Below, one piece after another: positions 36,001 to 46,824 of a DNA stretch of 64,000 nt (position 1 is the stretch's first letter; each line of letters opens with the position of its first letter). Location: assembly GCF_030272615.1 (NCBI RefSeq), contig NC_081410.1, positions 257,347,533 through 257,411,532 of the forward strand, in the 5' to 3' direction. The DNA comes from Cryptomeria japonica. Taxonomy: Eukaryota > Streptophyta > Pinopsida > Cupressales > Cupressaceae. A model generated the notes under the pieces. That model searched no databases, was not told the origin of the DNA, and saw only the letters and a program-made list of their open reading frames with translations. Position numbers and translations under genes: made by a program.

Positions 36001-36760
36001 CTGATGGACAGACATAAGTAGTTAACCGAAGCTTGGGAATTTTTTTAAGATGTTTAGTTGGAGATAAAACCGAAAGTTGGGACTTGATTCTTGCACATGA
36101 AGAGTTTGCCTACAATAATTCAGTAAACAAGAGTACTGGAAGAACACCTTTTGAGATTATTACTAGAATACATCCTAGAGGTATATCAAAATTAAGATAT
36201 TAGCAGTGAAGACCAGAGAAGTTCAAAAGCAAAAGAATTTGCAGATCACATGAAGGACTTACATATTCAAGTTAAGAAACATCTGGAGAACATGAACAAC
36301 AAGTATAAGGAGAAGGAAGATGAGAAGAGGAGACAAGGAAGTTGAAGTTGGCGATTAAGTGATGGTGCACCTGAGAAAAGAAAGATTCCCGGTTGGAACT
36401 TATAACAAGTTGCAGATGAGAAAGTTTGGACCTTGTAGGATCTTGAGAAAGTTCAGTTCTGGGAATATATATGAAGTGGAGTTACCAGATAGTATTTCAC
36501 CTGTGTTCAACATTGCAGATCTGCATCAGGATCATGAATCAAAATTTAGTGAGGATAGTATTGTAGAATTGGAGAAACATTTTCCCCAGAAGGAACCGGA
36601 TCAGATTGAAGACATTTTGGACAGTAGGATTGGGTGTAGTACCTGGAGCAGTCAGTATAAGGAGTATCTTGTGAAGTGGAAGGACAAACCAGTTGAAGAT
36701 TCATCTTGGATTTCTTAGGTAGAGGTAGACCGCCTTGGTTTTCCTTTGACCCCAGCAAAG
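36001..36760 (+). pseudogene. D integrase end and chromodomain
   Basis: After a TAA at 36015 and a frameshift, the frame 36359-36718 encodes the GPY-like integrase tail (MRKFGPCRILRK, VELPDSISPVFNIADL) and then a chromodomain (YLVKWKDKPVEDSSWIS) ending in a TAG at 36716. In chromoviruses this module guides integration to heterochromatin by binding modified histones. The aromatic-cage region is partly altered (GCSTWSSQYKEYLVKW), so its binding ability is unclear. Confidence 0.85.
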
Positions 36761-36797
36761 TGCGAGACTCACTTTTTTTTTAACAACCCTGGATGTC

Positions 36798-37568
36798 TGA
36801 TGCAGGAGCATCCCCAGTTCATAGCAATCTTGCATCAACCAAAAATATTTCCTTTCTATTTGCAGTTTCAACATTTCTTTCTATGTGTCCCATATTTGGC
36901 TCACCGGAACCTGTGGAGTTGGATTTTTATTGAAGCCTTGATCATATTCCTTATTCCTAAAATGAGGATCATTTGGATCATTTTTCGGTAAGATCGCTAT
37001 CAATTTTCGAGACAGTTTTTTTGTTACTGGTTGCCTAGACCTATTTGCATTGGTGATCTACTGGATCCCTTCTGTAGCTTGTGGATCCCTGAGCGTTGAT
37101 TTTGATGTTCCTTAGCTTGTGGCTGACCTTTTCCCGTGATCTACATTTCATCCTTTGGATTTTTCGGAGGAATTTATTTGGCGGAGGCCAACCTTGTTGG
37201 TTTTGCAAATTAGGTCTTGTTCTTCGGGTTTTGATCCTTTTTTGGACCGATCAGATCCCCTTGGATTGTATAAATCATTGCAATAGAGCATTAGAATGTA
37301 ACCAAGAATTGAGACTGAGCATAGAAGATAAATCGTAAGATTTGAGGTCTCGATTGTGACCTGTTCTGTACTTTGAGCATGTTTTAGCAGGCATGTGAGC
37401 CGGTTTCTGTAACCTGGTTGTTACCGATTGGTTGTAATCAGTTTTCATGATATAATTAAATCTGTTCTGCATTTCCTCCATCATGTCCCTATGTTTCCGT
37501 TGTGTTTACTCTTGCTGACTGGTCTAGATTGATCTCTTTAAGGTCCCTCATAACCGGTGTCTACTTCA
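36798..37568 (+). repeat. 3' LTR of D
   Basis: Starts TGATGCAGGAGCATCC and ends TACTTCA, followed by the target duplication CTTCT. No clear polypurine tract precedes it (the sequence before is TTTTTTTTTAACAACCCTGG), another sign of decay. Confidence 0.9.
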
Positions 37569-37573
37569 CTTCT

Positions 37574-38872
37574 CCAGGTCAGCCAAGTATGATGAAATGT
37601 GCATTATCCAAGAGGTCAGCCTCAAGAACATTATCAAAGAAAGGAGATAAACTATGATCCAATCCAAATGATACATATGTCCTAATTCAATCTTAGAAAC
37701 ATATCTCCATGCTTGCAAAATATTATAGCAGTGGCACACCTACTCCAAGTCAGCTAGGATGAAACGTGTAGGCATGAAACATGTATCCTTCAAGGAGGTT
37801 GGCCCCCAAAACTTATTTGGTGGAAGGGAAGTAGATGCAGATCGAGGCAAGAGATAGACTGGACCCAAATCGCCTTAGCACAACTCTCCATGTTGGCATG
37901 AACTACAATTCATAAGCACAAGTATCCTAGGTTGGCAAAATAGCCACTTATCCTTCCAACACATCCAATCCAGTTACCAAACAATCCAGGAACGATTGGG
38001 AACAACAATGTGGAGCACTAAAAACTATCATATATATTTCAACATTAATTTTATACCATTCTTTCATACTATCACATTCAAATGAGTTGTCACAAGTAAA
38101 CAAATATAGTACACTACATTCTCGGTAAGCCATAAAATACATTCTTGAGATAGAACTTTGATAATCATAATTGCGGTACACTTCAACACTTAAAACTTGA
38201 ATTGAGATATTGCATAGACAACATAAGTACGTCCAACCAACCATAGGAGCAAACCTAGAAATGCAAAGAAATACAAAACATTCCTCAAACTGGTCTAACA
38301 TACAATCAATGGTCTACATACTGCAAATACCAGAACCATCTGCGACAACTATAGTGTCTTCAAGAGAGAAATAAACATCATTTAGAGAACATGCAAGCTA
38401 ATTTCCAAACCTCAAGTCCATATCTTCAACTAAAGAGAAATGCAGAGCATTCTCTGAGATTGTTAGCAATATAACTTCTTGCATTCTCATACTTTCAACA
38501 ATATACAGAGACCAGAATGTCTTTGTAACATCAATTCCTTACTCAAGGGAAAATAAGAGATATAACAACAATTTACATCATGCTCAACAATATATCCAAT
38601 TCATCATCTTACTTCTAATCCTCATCTTAATATGTCATCATGATACTTTTAATCCTTATCTTAATACTTCTAATCCTTGTCTTAATATGATTACTTTTGC
38701 TGACAACATATATACATGATACCACCTTAGTAAACAAGGCATGACACCAACCTTGAGATTTAGTATCATCATTGCACATCATCAACATACAAGTGAAAGC
38801 ATCAAATATATCACACCACATTAAAGGTTGACATCAATGACAACATAGTATGCTAACATGATATCTACAACA
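37574..38872 (-). repeat. C 3' LTR, proximal part
   Basis: Continues the LTR after D. On the minus strand it starts TGTTGTAGATATC at 38872, directly after the purine tract. Together with 30740-31341 the LTR was about 1.9 kb. Frames in it (for example 38301-37948, minus) are accidental. Confidence 0.75.
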
Positions 38873-38873
38873 A

Positions 38874-38990
38874 TCTCCCCCTTTGACATTGATGGCAACA
38901 CACATTCCACTCTCTCTCCCCCTTTGACATCAAGGGCAAAGGGAAAAAGATCCCTTTTTGAATCTGCATCATTTCACATGCTCCCCCTAT
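38874..38990 (-). other. Three polypurine-tract-like repeats of C
   Basis: On the minus strand TCAAAGGGGGAGA occurs directly before the LTR (38886-38874) and again at 38927-38915, and ATAGGGGGAGC at 38990-38981. Multiple polypurine tracts at the 3' LTR are reported for Sireviruses. Confidence 0.75.
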
Positions 38991-40392
38991 CAATAACAAC
39001 CACCATCTACTAACTCCCTTTGAGTGGTAGCTTCCATCAATCCAGGGATAAATATAAGTCTTGAATTACTCCTCCTAGATTCATGCATCATCTATTCATC
39101 TATTTAGAAGGAGGAGCAACAACCCCTTGTGGGCAATAAAATACATGAAACCATGTAAAGTTTGGCACATTCACAAGAAGGTCATAAAACAAAGTTTAAA
39201 CGAAATAAATAAATGAACAATCAAACCATCCAAGCTCCTTTGATGAAGGCCTCGCTGCTCCTTCTTTCTTCTCTAATTATGCTGGTATGTTGGCTCAATC
39301 CATTGTGCAACTCATATGAAGCAAGGGAAAAAAGCATGATAGGCGAGAATACTTGAATATTTGAAAGTATATGAACTCAAGAGAATGATAGCATAAATGT
39401 AAACTCATAAGATGTCAAATGAGGAGACAAGAGCCCAATTTATAGACTTTTAAAACCACATTGAATAGACAAGATCAACTCAATCTGACGGTTGAGATTT
39501 CGTGCAAGGATGAGTTAAAAGAGAAATTGCAATTAGAAGTGAAGGGAAAAAGGAGTTAACAACAAAAGCAAATGGAAGCTTTTATTTGCACTCCAAACAT
39601 GCCATTTAAACTCGACTAAGCATCATAGAAGACTATGACATGAACTATAACAAGAGGAGAGAAAATAGGAGAGGGAGAAATGAGGTGAAATTAATAATTA
39701 AAAATTATTAATTCCACTCATAACTCAAATTAGCCAATTAATACATAAAAAATATTAATTGTGACATGGACAAAGAGGGTGAATAAATAGATATAAATTT
39801 ATTTGTTCAAAAAGGGACATGTTAACAAAGGAGTTGATTAATTATTTAATTAATCAACCTAGGGAAAATGATTTGAATAATTTAAGATACTCATCCGAAT
39901 GACGAATTAGGTCCCAATAATGATGATTGATTGACTAATAATTAATAAAAATTAATGACAATTGATTGAGGTTGACAACAAAATAGGACAAAGGATCGAA
40001 AAAGACCCAAGATTGATAATGATTTTGATAAGAGACTGATAAGATTGATAAGATCAATTGATAATGACTTGATAAGATCGATTGATAAAGTGCCATGAAA
40101 GGCTGATAGAGTGTCACAGAGAACTGATTGAAATTGACTGATAAAGAGGTTGATAATTAATGATTGATTAATTATCAACAAAGAGGGAATTAAGTCTAAT
40201 TGTCAAGATGAGACCAATTCGAATGATTTGAAAATGATAAAAATGCCAATCATAATGATTTAGGACCAAATGCAAATGAACAAGATTAATTAGGGTTGGA
40301 TTTGAAATGAACTAAAACTAGAGAAATGAAACAATGTCAACATATGATGAAGATCAAATGCAACATAGAAGACATGTTAAAAACTAGGTTAG
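38991..40392 (-). other. C sequence between polypurine tracts and RNase H, with GATTGATAA-rich part
   Basis: No coding domain is seen. At about 39905-40170 there are many degenerate GATTGATAA/GATAAGATT words, a minisatellite-like patch. This is probably the 3' untranslated region of C. Confidence 0.55.
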
Positions 40393-41735
40393 CGATGTAG
40401 GAGTGATGACCAATTTTGAGTGTTGTCTGAGATATTCTAATGCATCCTTTGAAAGTACCTTTATAAAGATGTTAGCATCTTGGTCCTTTGTGGGTACATA
40501 CTTCAATTTCACTTCCTAATATGCAACCTTCTCCCTCAAAAAGTGATATCCAATAAATATATGCTTGGTTCTTGAATGTATCACAAAATTATTTGATAAA
40601 TTGATGACACTTGTGTTGTCAAATAAAATAAGAATGGGCTCATCATATACCACCTTGATGTCCTTCAAGGTCCACTTCATCCAGAACACTTGAGTGCAAA
40701 AAGATGTTGCAACAATATGTTCTACTTCTGCAATTGAAAGAGAAACGTAATCCCACTTCTTGCTAAGCCATGAGACAATCCTTTTTCACTAAAATAATGC
40801 TTTGCCACTTGTGCTTCTCCTATCATCAACACAACCTACCTAATCAACATCAGTGTATGCAGTCAATGAAAAGTCATTTTCCTTTTGATACCACAATCAA
40901 TGGTCTGAAGTTCCTTGCAAATAATTGAAGATACTTTTTACTATCTTCACATGATTTTTATCTTGGTACAACCTAAAACCTTGCAACTAGACACACCGCA
41001 TGCATAATGTTTGGTCTAGATGTAGTGAAGTATAGTAAACCTCCTATGATAGATCTACACAAAGTCTGATATGCCAAAGGTAACTTATCATTCTTGCTCA
41101 ATTTGCAGTTGGTTGTCATGGGAGAACTTACTAGTTGTCTCCCATACCATATTTATTTAGCATCTCCTTAACATACTTAGTTTGAGAGATACAAATACCA
41201 CCATTTAGCTAAGCAATTTAAAGTCGAAGAAAGAAAGACAATTCACCTAACATAGACATCTTTAATCCCTTTTGCATTTCCTCAACAAAATCCTTACCCA
41301 TTCCATCGTCTCCACCAAAAATGATATCAACATATACAAAAACTTTACAAATTCTTTCTTCATCAAATTTAATATAAATATTGCTATTTGTGGCACCTTT
41401 CTTGAAACCTTGCCGAATTAGATACTTGTCCAATCTAGCATACCAAGCCCTAAGAGCTTGCTTGAGGCCTAACAATTCTTTCTTTAGATTGCAAACCATA
41501 TTCGGATCCTCTAATAACTGAAACCCATTAGGCTACTCTATGTAGAATTCTTCTTCTAGGTCTCCATTCAAGAAAGTAGATTTGACATCCATCTAATAAG
41601 ATTTGAATTTCTTGTGAGCATCAAAAGCAAGAAACATTTTAATTGCCTTCATTCTAGCCACTAGAGCAAAATTCTCCTCAATATCAATTCCTTCAACTTG
41701 CAAGTAGCCTTTGTAAACCAACCTTGCTTTATTTT
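40393..41735 (-). pseudogene. C reverse transcriptase (main part) and RNase H, Copia type
   Basis: Read on the minus strand from 41735: KARLVYKGY, then VKSTFLNGDLEEEFYIE, then LKKELLGLKQALRAWY (the Copia LYGLKQAPRAWY box), and FVYVDIIFGG in place of the active-site YVDD box, so one catalytic Asp is lost. RNase H is seen through SIAEVEHIVATSFCTQVFWM, ILFDNTSVINLSNN and KHIFIGYHFLREKV. It ends near 40393 after KLKYVPTKDQDANIFIK. Several frameshifts and stops occur. The upstream part of the same domain lies across the B insertion at 51033. Confidence 0.9.
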
Positions 41736-42938
41736 TGTAATGGTGGAAAATTAGGGATAGGGTTGAATTTAGATAATAAAACCACTAAATAACTTAATTC
41801 ACCATTACATTGGGGATGAAAGAAATCCAATAGATCTATCCTTGTAAGACCAATATTTTGATCATATTCCAGGCTCCTTGGATAGAGCTTTCTCGTCCTT
41901 GAGTTTAATTGAATTGAATTGTAGAATATTAAGGAAAAATAAGTGATTATTGAAGTATTTGGGAAGAAACAGTGAGGTACAATCATCATACAGAGACACC
42001 AACCTGGATTTGGGAAAAATAAGATGTCATGGATCTGTTCCCACAAGTTTGACCTAATTTTTTGAGACTAGGTAGTATCAATTCACCATGGTCCTCTGGA
42101 TATATCACCGTCAAAAGCTAAACTTGGTCGCCCTTATGAATTATGTCGATCCTCTCAAATACAGCTCTATACCTATATCCTGCACATAGAAAAAAGGGGA
42201 AATTGTTGGGAATAGGGGTTTGCCTAAGTCAAACCCCAGTTTAGGAATTAAACTTGAATGAAATAATGCAAATATTAAAATAAATGTTGAATATATATAC
42301 CTCAGATCTACAATTGTTGATGATTATGCTTTTCTCTTTGAATGTAATCACAAATGTTGTATGAAATGGCATGAATGTGACAAAACCCTAATCACACACA
42401 CATGCTTGAATAAGAATTTACATGACTTTGCTCCACAATACTTGATGATGAATATGTAGCCTTGAAGATCTCTGAAAAATACTTGATGAATAAATGCTTC
42501 ATGGATGCGTGAGTCTTAGATTGCTTAGATTGTTAGATTAAAATATGTTGATAAAATGTCTTTATATAGGGGGTTTTAGGTAAATTATTGATTAGGCTGA
42601 CCTCCAACGGTCATGCAAAGCCATACAGATCAAATCTTATCGATGAGGTATAGCCCCTACCCCATTTCAAATTGAGGCCTGATTGAGCGGGACCATGGCG
42701 TTTTGGGGTGCCATGGTCTAGACCAGGGCACTCCACACCCTAGTCCCACCACAACCAGGACCAAAATAATGCTAAAATGGGGTGTGTATCCCATGTTAAG
42801 ACCCACACATGGCTGTTCATGACCTCAAAGCTAGAGAATAGGCACAAGAAGACCTAGAAAGGGGATGAGGATAAGACACACTAAAGTAGAGGCACATAAA
42901 TGAGGTGTAAATTAGACTAGTGATAATTTACGATGCTA
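41736..42938 (-). repeat. 3' LTR of B
   Basis: Plus strand starts TGTAATGGTGG. The right end is ...ACGATGCTA, where the minus-strand TG of the LTR start seems lost. It has TATATAAA on the minus strand (42568-42561) as promoter and the palindrome GACCATGGC...GCCATGGTC at 42691-42718. Confidence 0.85.
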
Positions 42939-44900
42939 TTTTTAGCCCCCACTTTAATGAGAGTATGAGTCTATGCAAATACTCGTGGTAAAGTAGATGA
43001 AAGATGAAAGAGAGGAGCAATTAGGAGTGAGATCACAAGGAGTATAAGACATCACTAATTTTGAGGAACCAAGCCCCCAATCTTAGGATCTTAACTCACA
43101 CAATCACATGCAAGGTCACAAAAAACAAAACAAAGAAAAGGAAAACAAAGGAAAACAAAGATAAAAGTAAAAAGGACACAGAACACAAAAGCTAAAAACC
43201 AAAACAAGACCTCAAATAAACTATCCAAAGAGACATTGATAATCAAAATGTCTCAACCACTAATATCATTCTTGAAAATGCTATCACAAGGACACAAACG
43301 ATCACATAAAAAGAGAAAGAGCACATATCAAATCATGAACTACAAATAGCAAAGCTATGAGCTCACGATGAGAAGAAAAGAGAAGACATGGATACACATT
43401 CTAGTTGTGTTTTTCTAGGCGATCCATGAGAAGATGAGCTAGAGAAGACATGGATGCCACATTCTAGTTGTGTTTTACTAGGTGATCCATGTTGGGGAGG
43501 AAAGTAGGAATAATCTAGCTATGTTTTGCTAGTTCCACTCATCCTTTTGTGTATGCAACTATCTAGTTTCAGGTGTTAAGTATCTCATATAAGAGTTTTT
43601 TTTCTCTAGTTTCAAGCATGTAACAACCTATGTAAGACATGAAATAAAAATGCAATTGTGTGTCTAGTTTTGGGAACATCTCATATAAGAGTTTGTTTGC
43701 TCTAGTTTTGAGAATGTGTAACCTCATATAAGACAAATATATGTGTGGCTTTGAGGACATCTCATGTAAGAGTTTGTTTCATATGGTTTTGAGAATGTGC
43801 ACCCTGTCTAAGACATGTATAAATGTTGCATATGGTTTCAGATATGAAGCATCTCATGTAAGAGTGTGTTTTCTCTAGTTTTGAGAATGAACACCACCCT
43901 TGGTCTCCTTGCATTGTCCTACACAACACAAGGAGACAAAGGGCACACATCTTGAAACAATCCACCCTAAGCACAAGTGAGGGGTTTGAGCTTGTGACCA
44001 AGCTTTGATACCACTTGTTACATGTGTGATTGTCATTGCACCAAAAGATCGAATTGCTAATGCCCGATACAACCACTAGACTTATAGAATCCACAGGAGG
44101 CAGTTAAGCCATGTCACAAACTTGAGCACTACGCTGCATAGCACAAGGAGACCAAGGACACACACCTTGAAACAACATATGGTTTCAGACATGAATCATC
44201 TCATGTAAGAGTGTGTTTTCTCTAGTTTTGAGAATGAACACCTTGTTTCCGATATGCTCTTCCCCCCTTAAGATGTCAACATAGTCCTATGTTGATGTCT
44301 TAAGGAAGCTAAAAAATAAGCATACCCACCTTCAACTCCAAGGAGATATCCTTTTAGGCAACAATGTTCATAAATCCAATTTAAAGAGGCAATACTCTTA
44401 CAAGCAAGGATAAGGTATTTGAAAAAGAGATATCTTGTATCACGTGTAACGGGAATCCATGGAGGAGAAAATATCTTTTCTCAAAATACATCTACCTCCA
44501 AGAGGATTTTCTTTAAACAAACATAACATATTCTACCAAAAGAAAGGAAGGGGAACAAGAATTCTTAGCTTCCTCCTATTGCTAGGTAAAACAGATTCTT
44601 GATGAAGGATGACACACTTTTGACCCAAAGAGAAAGGTTATGTTTATAACATATATGCATTGCCAAGTTTAAAAGAGGTTGTAGTCAAGGACACACACCT
44701 CTTGCATAAGAGATTATCCTTGAGAAAAAAACAACTTCACATAAGGAATGGCATCAAATCATAAGCAAACAACACTCAACATTGGAAAAGTGGATCCTTA
44801 GAAAGGATAAGAAATATCAATGCTCTCCAAGTGTAGGGACAATGAGAAGAATTACACAACCTCTAAGGAGAAGATGAATTATTTTTTATGATTTTAACCA
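42939..44900 (-). other. B interior, 3' half: purine tract and repeated non-coding blocks
   Basis: AGTGGGGGCTAAAAA (minus, 42953-42939) is the polypurine tract. Beyond it, two copies of AGAAGACATGGAT(A/G)C followed by ACATTCTAGTTGTG lie at 43381 and 43443. The words CTCATATAAGAGTTT / CTCATGTAAGAGT..GTTT with CTAGTTTTGAGAATG recur about five times between 43585 and 44250. One block (ATATGGTTTCAGA...GAATGAACACC) recurs about 347 bp apart (43830 and 44177). No protein domain is seen. A primer-site-like GCTTTGATACCA at 44002-44013 may mark another small insertion. Confidence 0.6.
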
Positions 44901-44983
44901 TGCCATTATCAATGAGTCCTTGCATTTCATATTAAAAATTCGGACAATCATTGGTATCATGATCATTAGTTTGATGATGTGAG
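44881..44983 (-). pseudogene. B gag/pol-junction motif CX2HX4HDTX2C
   Basis: On the minus strand from 44983: CSHHQTNDHDTNDC, followed by a stop and then YEMQGLIDNGMVKI. The same order, FCQFHRHPGHDTEKR then GKIQDLIDNN, occurs in element A (57338-57420). This Cys/His segment followed by an LIDNG-like helix is found between gag and protease in plant Ty3 elements of the Tat/Athila group. Confidence 0.7.
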
Positions 44984-45261
44984 CAAAAAAGAGTGTTTGA
45001 GGAAGAAGCACCTTTAAATGGATGATAATTTATATGTATTGCAAGATACTCCTTAATTTTTTGAACCCTAAGGAGATCATCCATAGGTGAATGATGAGAA
45101 TATCCTAGTCCTTTGGTACTAGCTTGCGAAGGAGATTTTATAGTGACTTTGATTCCTTGTTCAAATTTTCCAAGTCCTTGTTCTCTATAACCTTGTTTAG
45201 ATATTATGTTATAGCTACTCCAATAAGAGCTTTTTAATTGAGAAGGAGTATTATAATGAAC

Positions 45262-45972
45262 TTATTTAAAATTTTTAGTGTAAGTATATCTATAAGGAAT
45301 AAAGGGAGAAGTAGATGAAGAAGGAATATCCTTTGTAGGAAAATTCTCTTTTCTATCACTATGCATATCCTCTTTGATAGGTTGGGAAGGAAGATCCTTA
45401 TCATCTAAGGCATCATCTTTAATTAATGTTGTATGGGGAGATAGATCATGAATTAAATTCATGACACCATCTTCTCTACACATATTTTGATGGATAAGAT
45501 AAGCTCTAGGAGAATAAGGAGGATCTAGAGAGATTGAAAGACTAATATTTTTACCTTGCCGCCCTTGCGCTAGGGTATGTGTAAGCAAAGAAGATGGTGT
45601 TGTGTTTCTCTTCAATGCTTTCTCTCCATTAGAGATATCAATGATAGGAGTATTAGCTCTTTCTTCATTCATATGAGATACCATAGGAGAGGTACAAGTG
45701 TTAGGTTTTTCATTAGCTTCTCTAGGATTATGATCTACAAAATCTTTTATGTGATCTACATATGTAATGAATTTTCTTAAAAATATCACCATAAAAAAAA
45801 ATTCATCATGGATAAAAGATTTGAGATTTGATTGATTAATAGAAAACATTTTGGAAATTCTAAAAATGCAATATGCCAAAGTGCTATGAATGAAAAGAAG
45901 CAATGTAAAGTGAAAAAAACCATTATCCAACACTTGATTATGATAAATATAAGTGAAAAGCAATGTAATCAT
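45262..45972 (-). pseudogene. B gag-like reading frame, copy 2
   Basis: A 236-codon minus-strand frame with an N-terminal hydrophobic/aromatic part (FHFTLLLFIHSTLAYCIFRI) and a C-terminal polar half rich in Pro/Ser (SLDPPYSPRAYLIHQNMC, PTKDIPSSSTSPFIPY). The first 165 residues repeat in the copy at 46574-46011. I do not recognise a named domain. The position, just downstream of the primer site on the minus strand and before the CX2H motif, suggests the N-terminal gag region. Confidence 0.5.
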
Positions 45973-46663
45973 ATGTCAAATGGAAAATAAATTAGATCTA
46001 TTAAGTTCCATTATGAATGTCTAAGATCAGATCTGAAAAAAAAGGTTACAAATAGATCATGAATGAAATTCATAACATCATCTTCTCTACAAATGTTTTG
46101 ATGGATAAGATAAGCTCTAGGAGAATAAGGGGGATCTACAGAGATTGAAACACCAATATTTTGACCTTGCCCCCCTTGCGCTAGGATACATGTATGGGAA
46201 GAAGATGGTGTTGTGTTGATCTTCAATGATTTCTCTCCATTAGAGAGATTATTGATAGGAGTATTAGATCTTTCTTCATTCACATGAGATACCCTAGGAG
46301 AGGTACAAGTGTAAGGTTTTTCATTAGCGTCTCTAGGATTATGATCTACAAAAGCTTTTATGCGATCTACATATGTAATGATTTTTCTTAAAAATATCAC
46401 CATAAAAAAACATGCATCATGGATAAAAGCTTTGAGATTTGATTGATTAATAGAAAACATTTTGGAAATTCTAAAAATGCAATATGCCAAAGTGCTGTGA
46501 ATGAAAAGAAGTAATGTAAAGTGAAAAAAACCATTATCCAACACTTGATTATGATAAATCCAAGTGAAAAGCAATGTAATAATATGTGAAATGGAAAATA
46601 AATTAGATCCATTAAGTTCTATTATGAATGTCTAAGATCAGACCTGAAAAAAAAAGTTACAAA
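45442..46663 (-). repeat. 611-bp tandem duplication inside the B gag-like region
   Basis: TAGATCATGAAT starts at 45442 and 46053. The two units match nearly throughout and end in GTTACAAA (46044-46051 and near 46656). The frame stays open in both units, though separately. Confidence 0.92.
46011..46574 (-). pseudogene. B gag-like reading frame, copy 1
   Basis: A 187-codon frame, the upstream copy of the duplicated segment. It carries the same PPYSPRAYLIHQN and FVDHNPR words and ends in a different tail (FVTFFFRSDLRHS) where the unit boundary is crossed. Its start lies 250 bp from the primer-binding site. The two copies differ by scattered amino acids, so the duplication is not brand new. Confidence 0.5.
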
Positions 46664-46808
46664 TTATGCAATCCACAAATCAAGTTAACCATAATAAATT
46701 AGGGTTTTTTTAATGAATTTAACCTCTAAATCTATGTAATTTTGAATAAAAATATAATCTATGAGTGTAAACTTAAAAATAAAAAAATCAGAAATAGTGG
46801 TGTAAGGA

Positions 46809-46821
46809 GTTGGGTTCACCA
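46809..46821 (-). other. Primer-binding site of B
   Basis: TGGTGAACCCAAC on the minus strand, three bases from the LTR end. The same core TGGTGAACCC is used by element A. It is not the initiator-Met sequence, and I cannot name the tRNA with confidence. Confidence 0.65.
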
Positions 46822-46824
46822 AAA

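Larger units (their letters stand above)
31342..37568 (+). mobile_element. Ty3 chromovirus-type retrotransposon D, inserted in the LTR of C
   Basis: LTRs at 31342-32118 and 36798-37568 in direct orientation, primer-binding site TGGTATCAGAGC at 32121-32132, gag with CCHC knuckle, protease, reverse transcriptase, RNase H, integrase and a terminal chromodomain in Ty3 order. The flanks CTTCT (31337-31341) and CTTCT (37569-37573) form the 5-bp target duplication. At least 16 in-frame stops and two frameshifts show that it is dead. The left LTR lacks the first bases (TGATG) present in the right LTR, although the target duplication directly abuts it. Confidence 0.94.

Noticed and set aside
32315-36718. 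Endogenous pararetrovirus instead of a Ty3 element
   Set aside because: Clear LTRs, primer-binding site, integrase and chromodomain identify a Ty3 chromovirus; no movement protein seen.
44002-44013. GCTTTGATACCA, a minus-strand TGGTATCAAAGC that looks like a primer-binding site, with ~215-bp repeats around it
   Set aside because: A small TRIM element is possible, but I could not define two LTR ends or a target duplication.
43585-44250. Regular CTCATATAAGAG repeats as a CRISPR-like array
   Set aside because: Units are degenerate, spacing irregular, and the sequence lies inside a eukaryotic retrotransposon.
45577-45780. Plus-strand frame over the B gag-like region
   Set aside because: Antisense shadow of the duplicated minus-strand frame.
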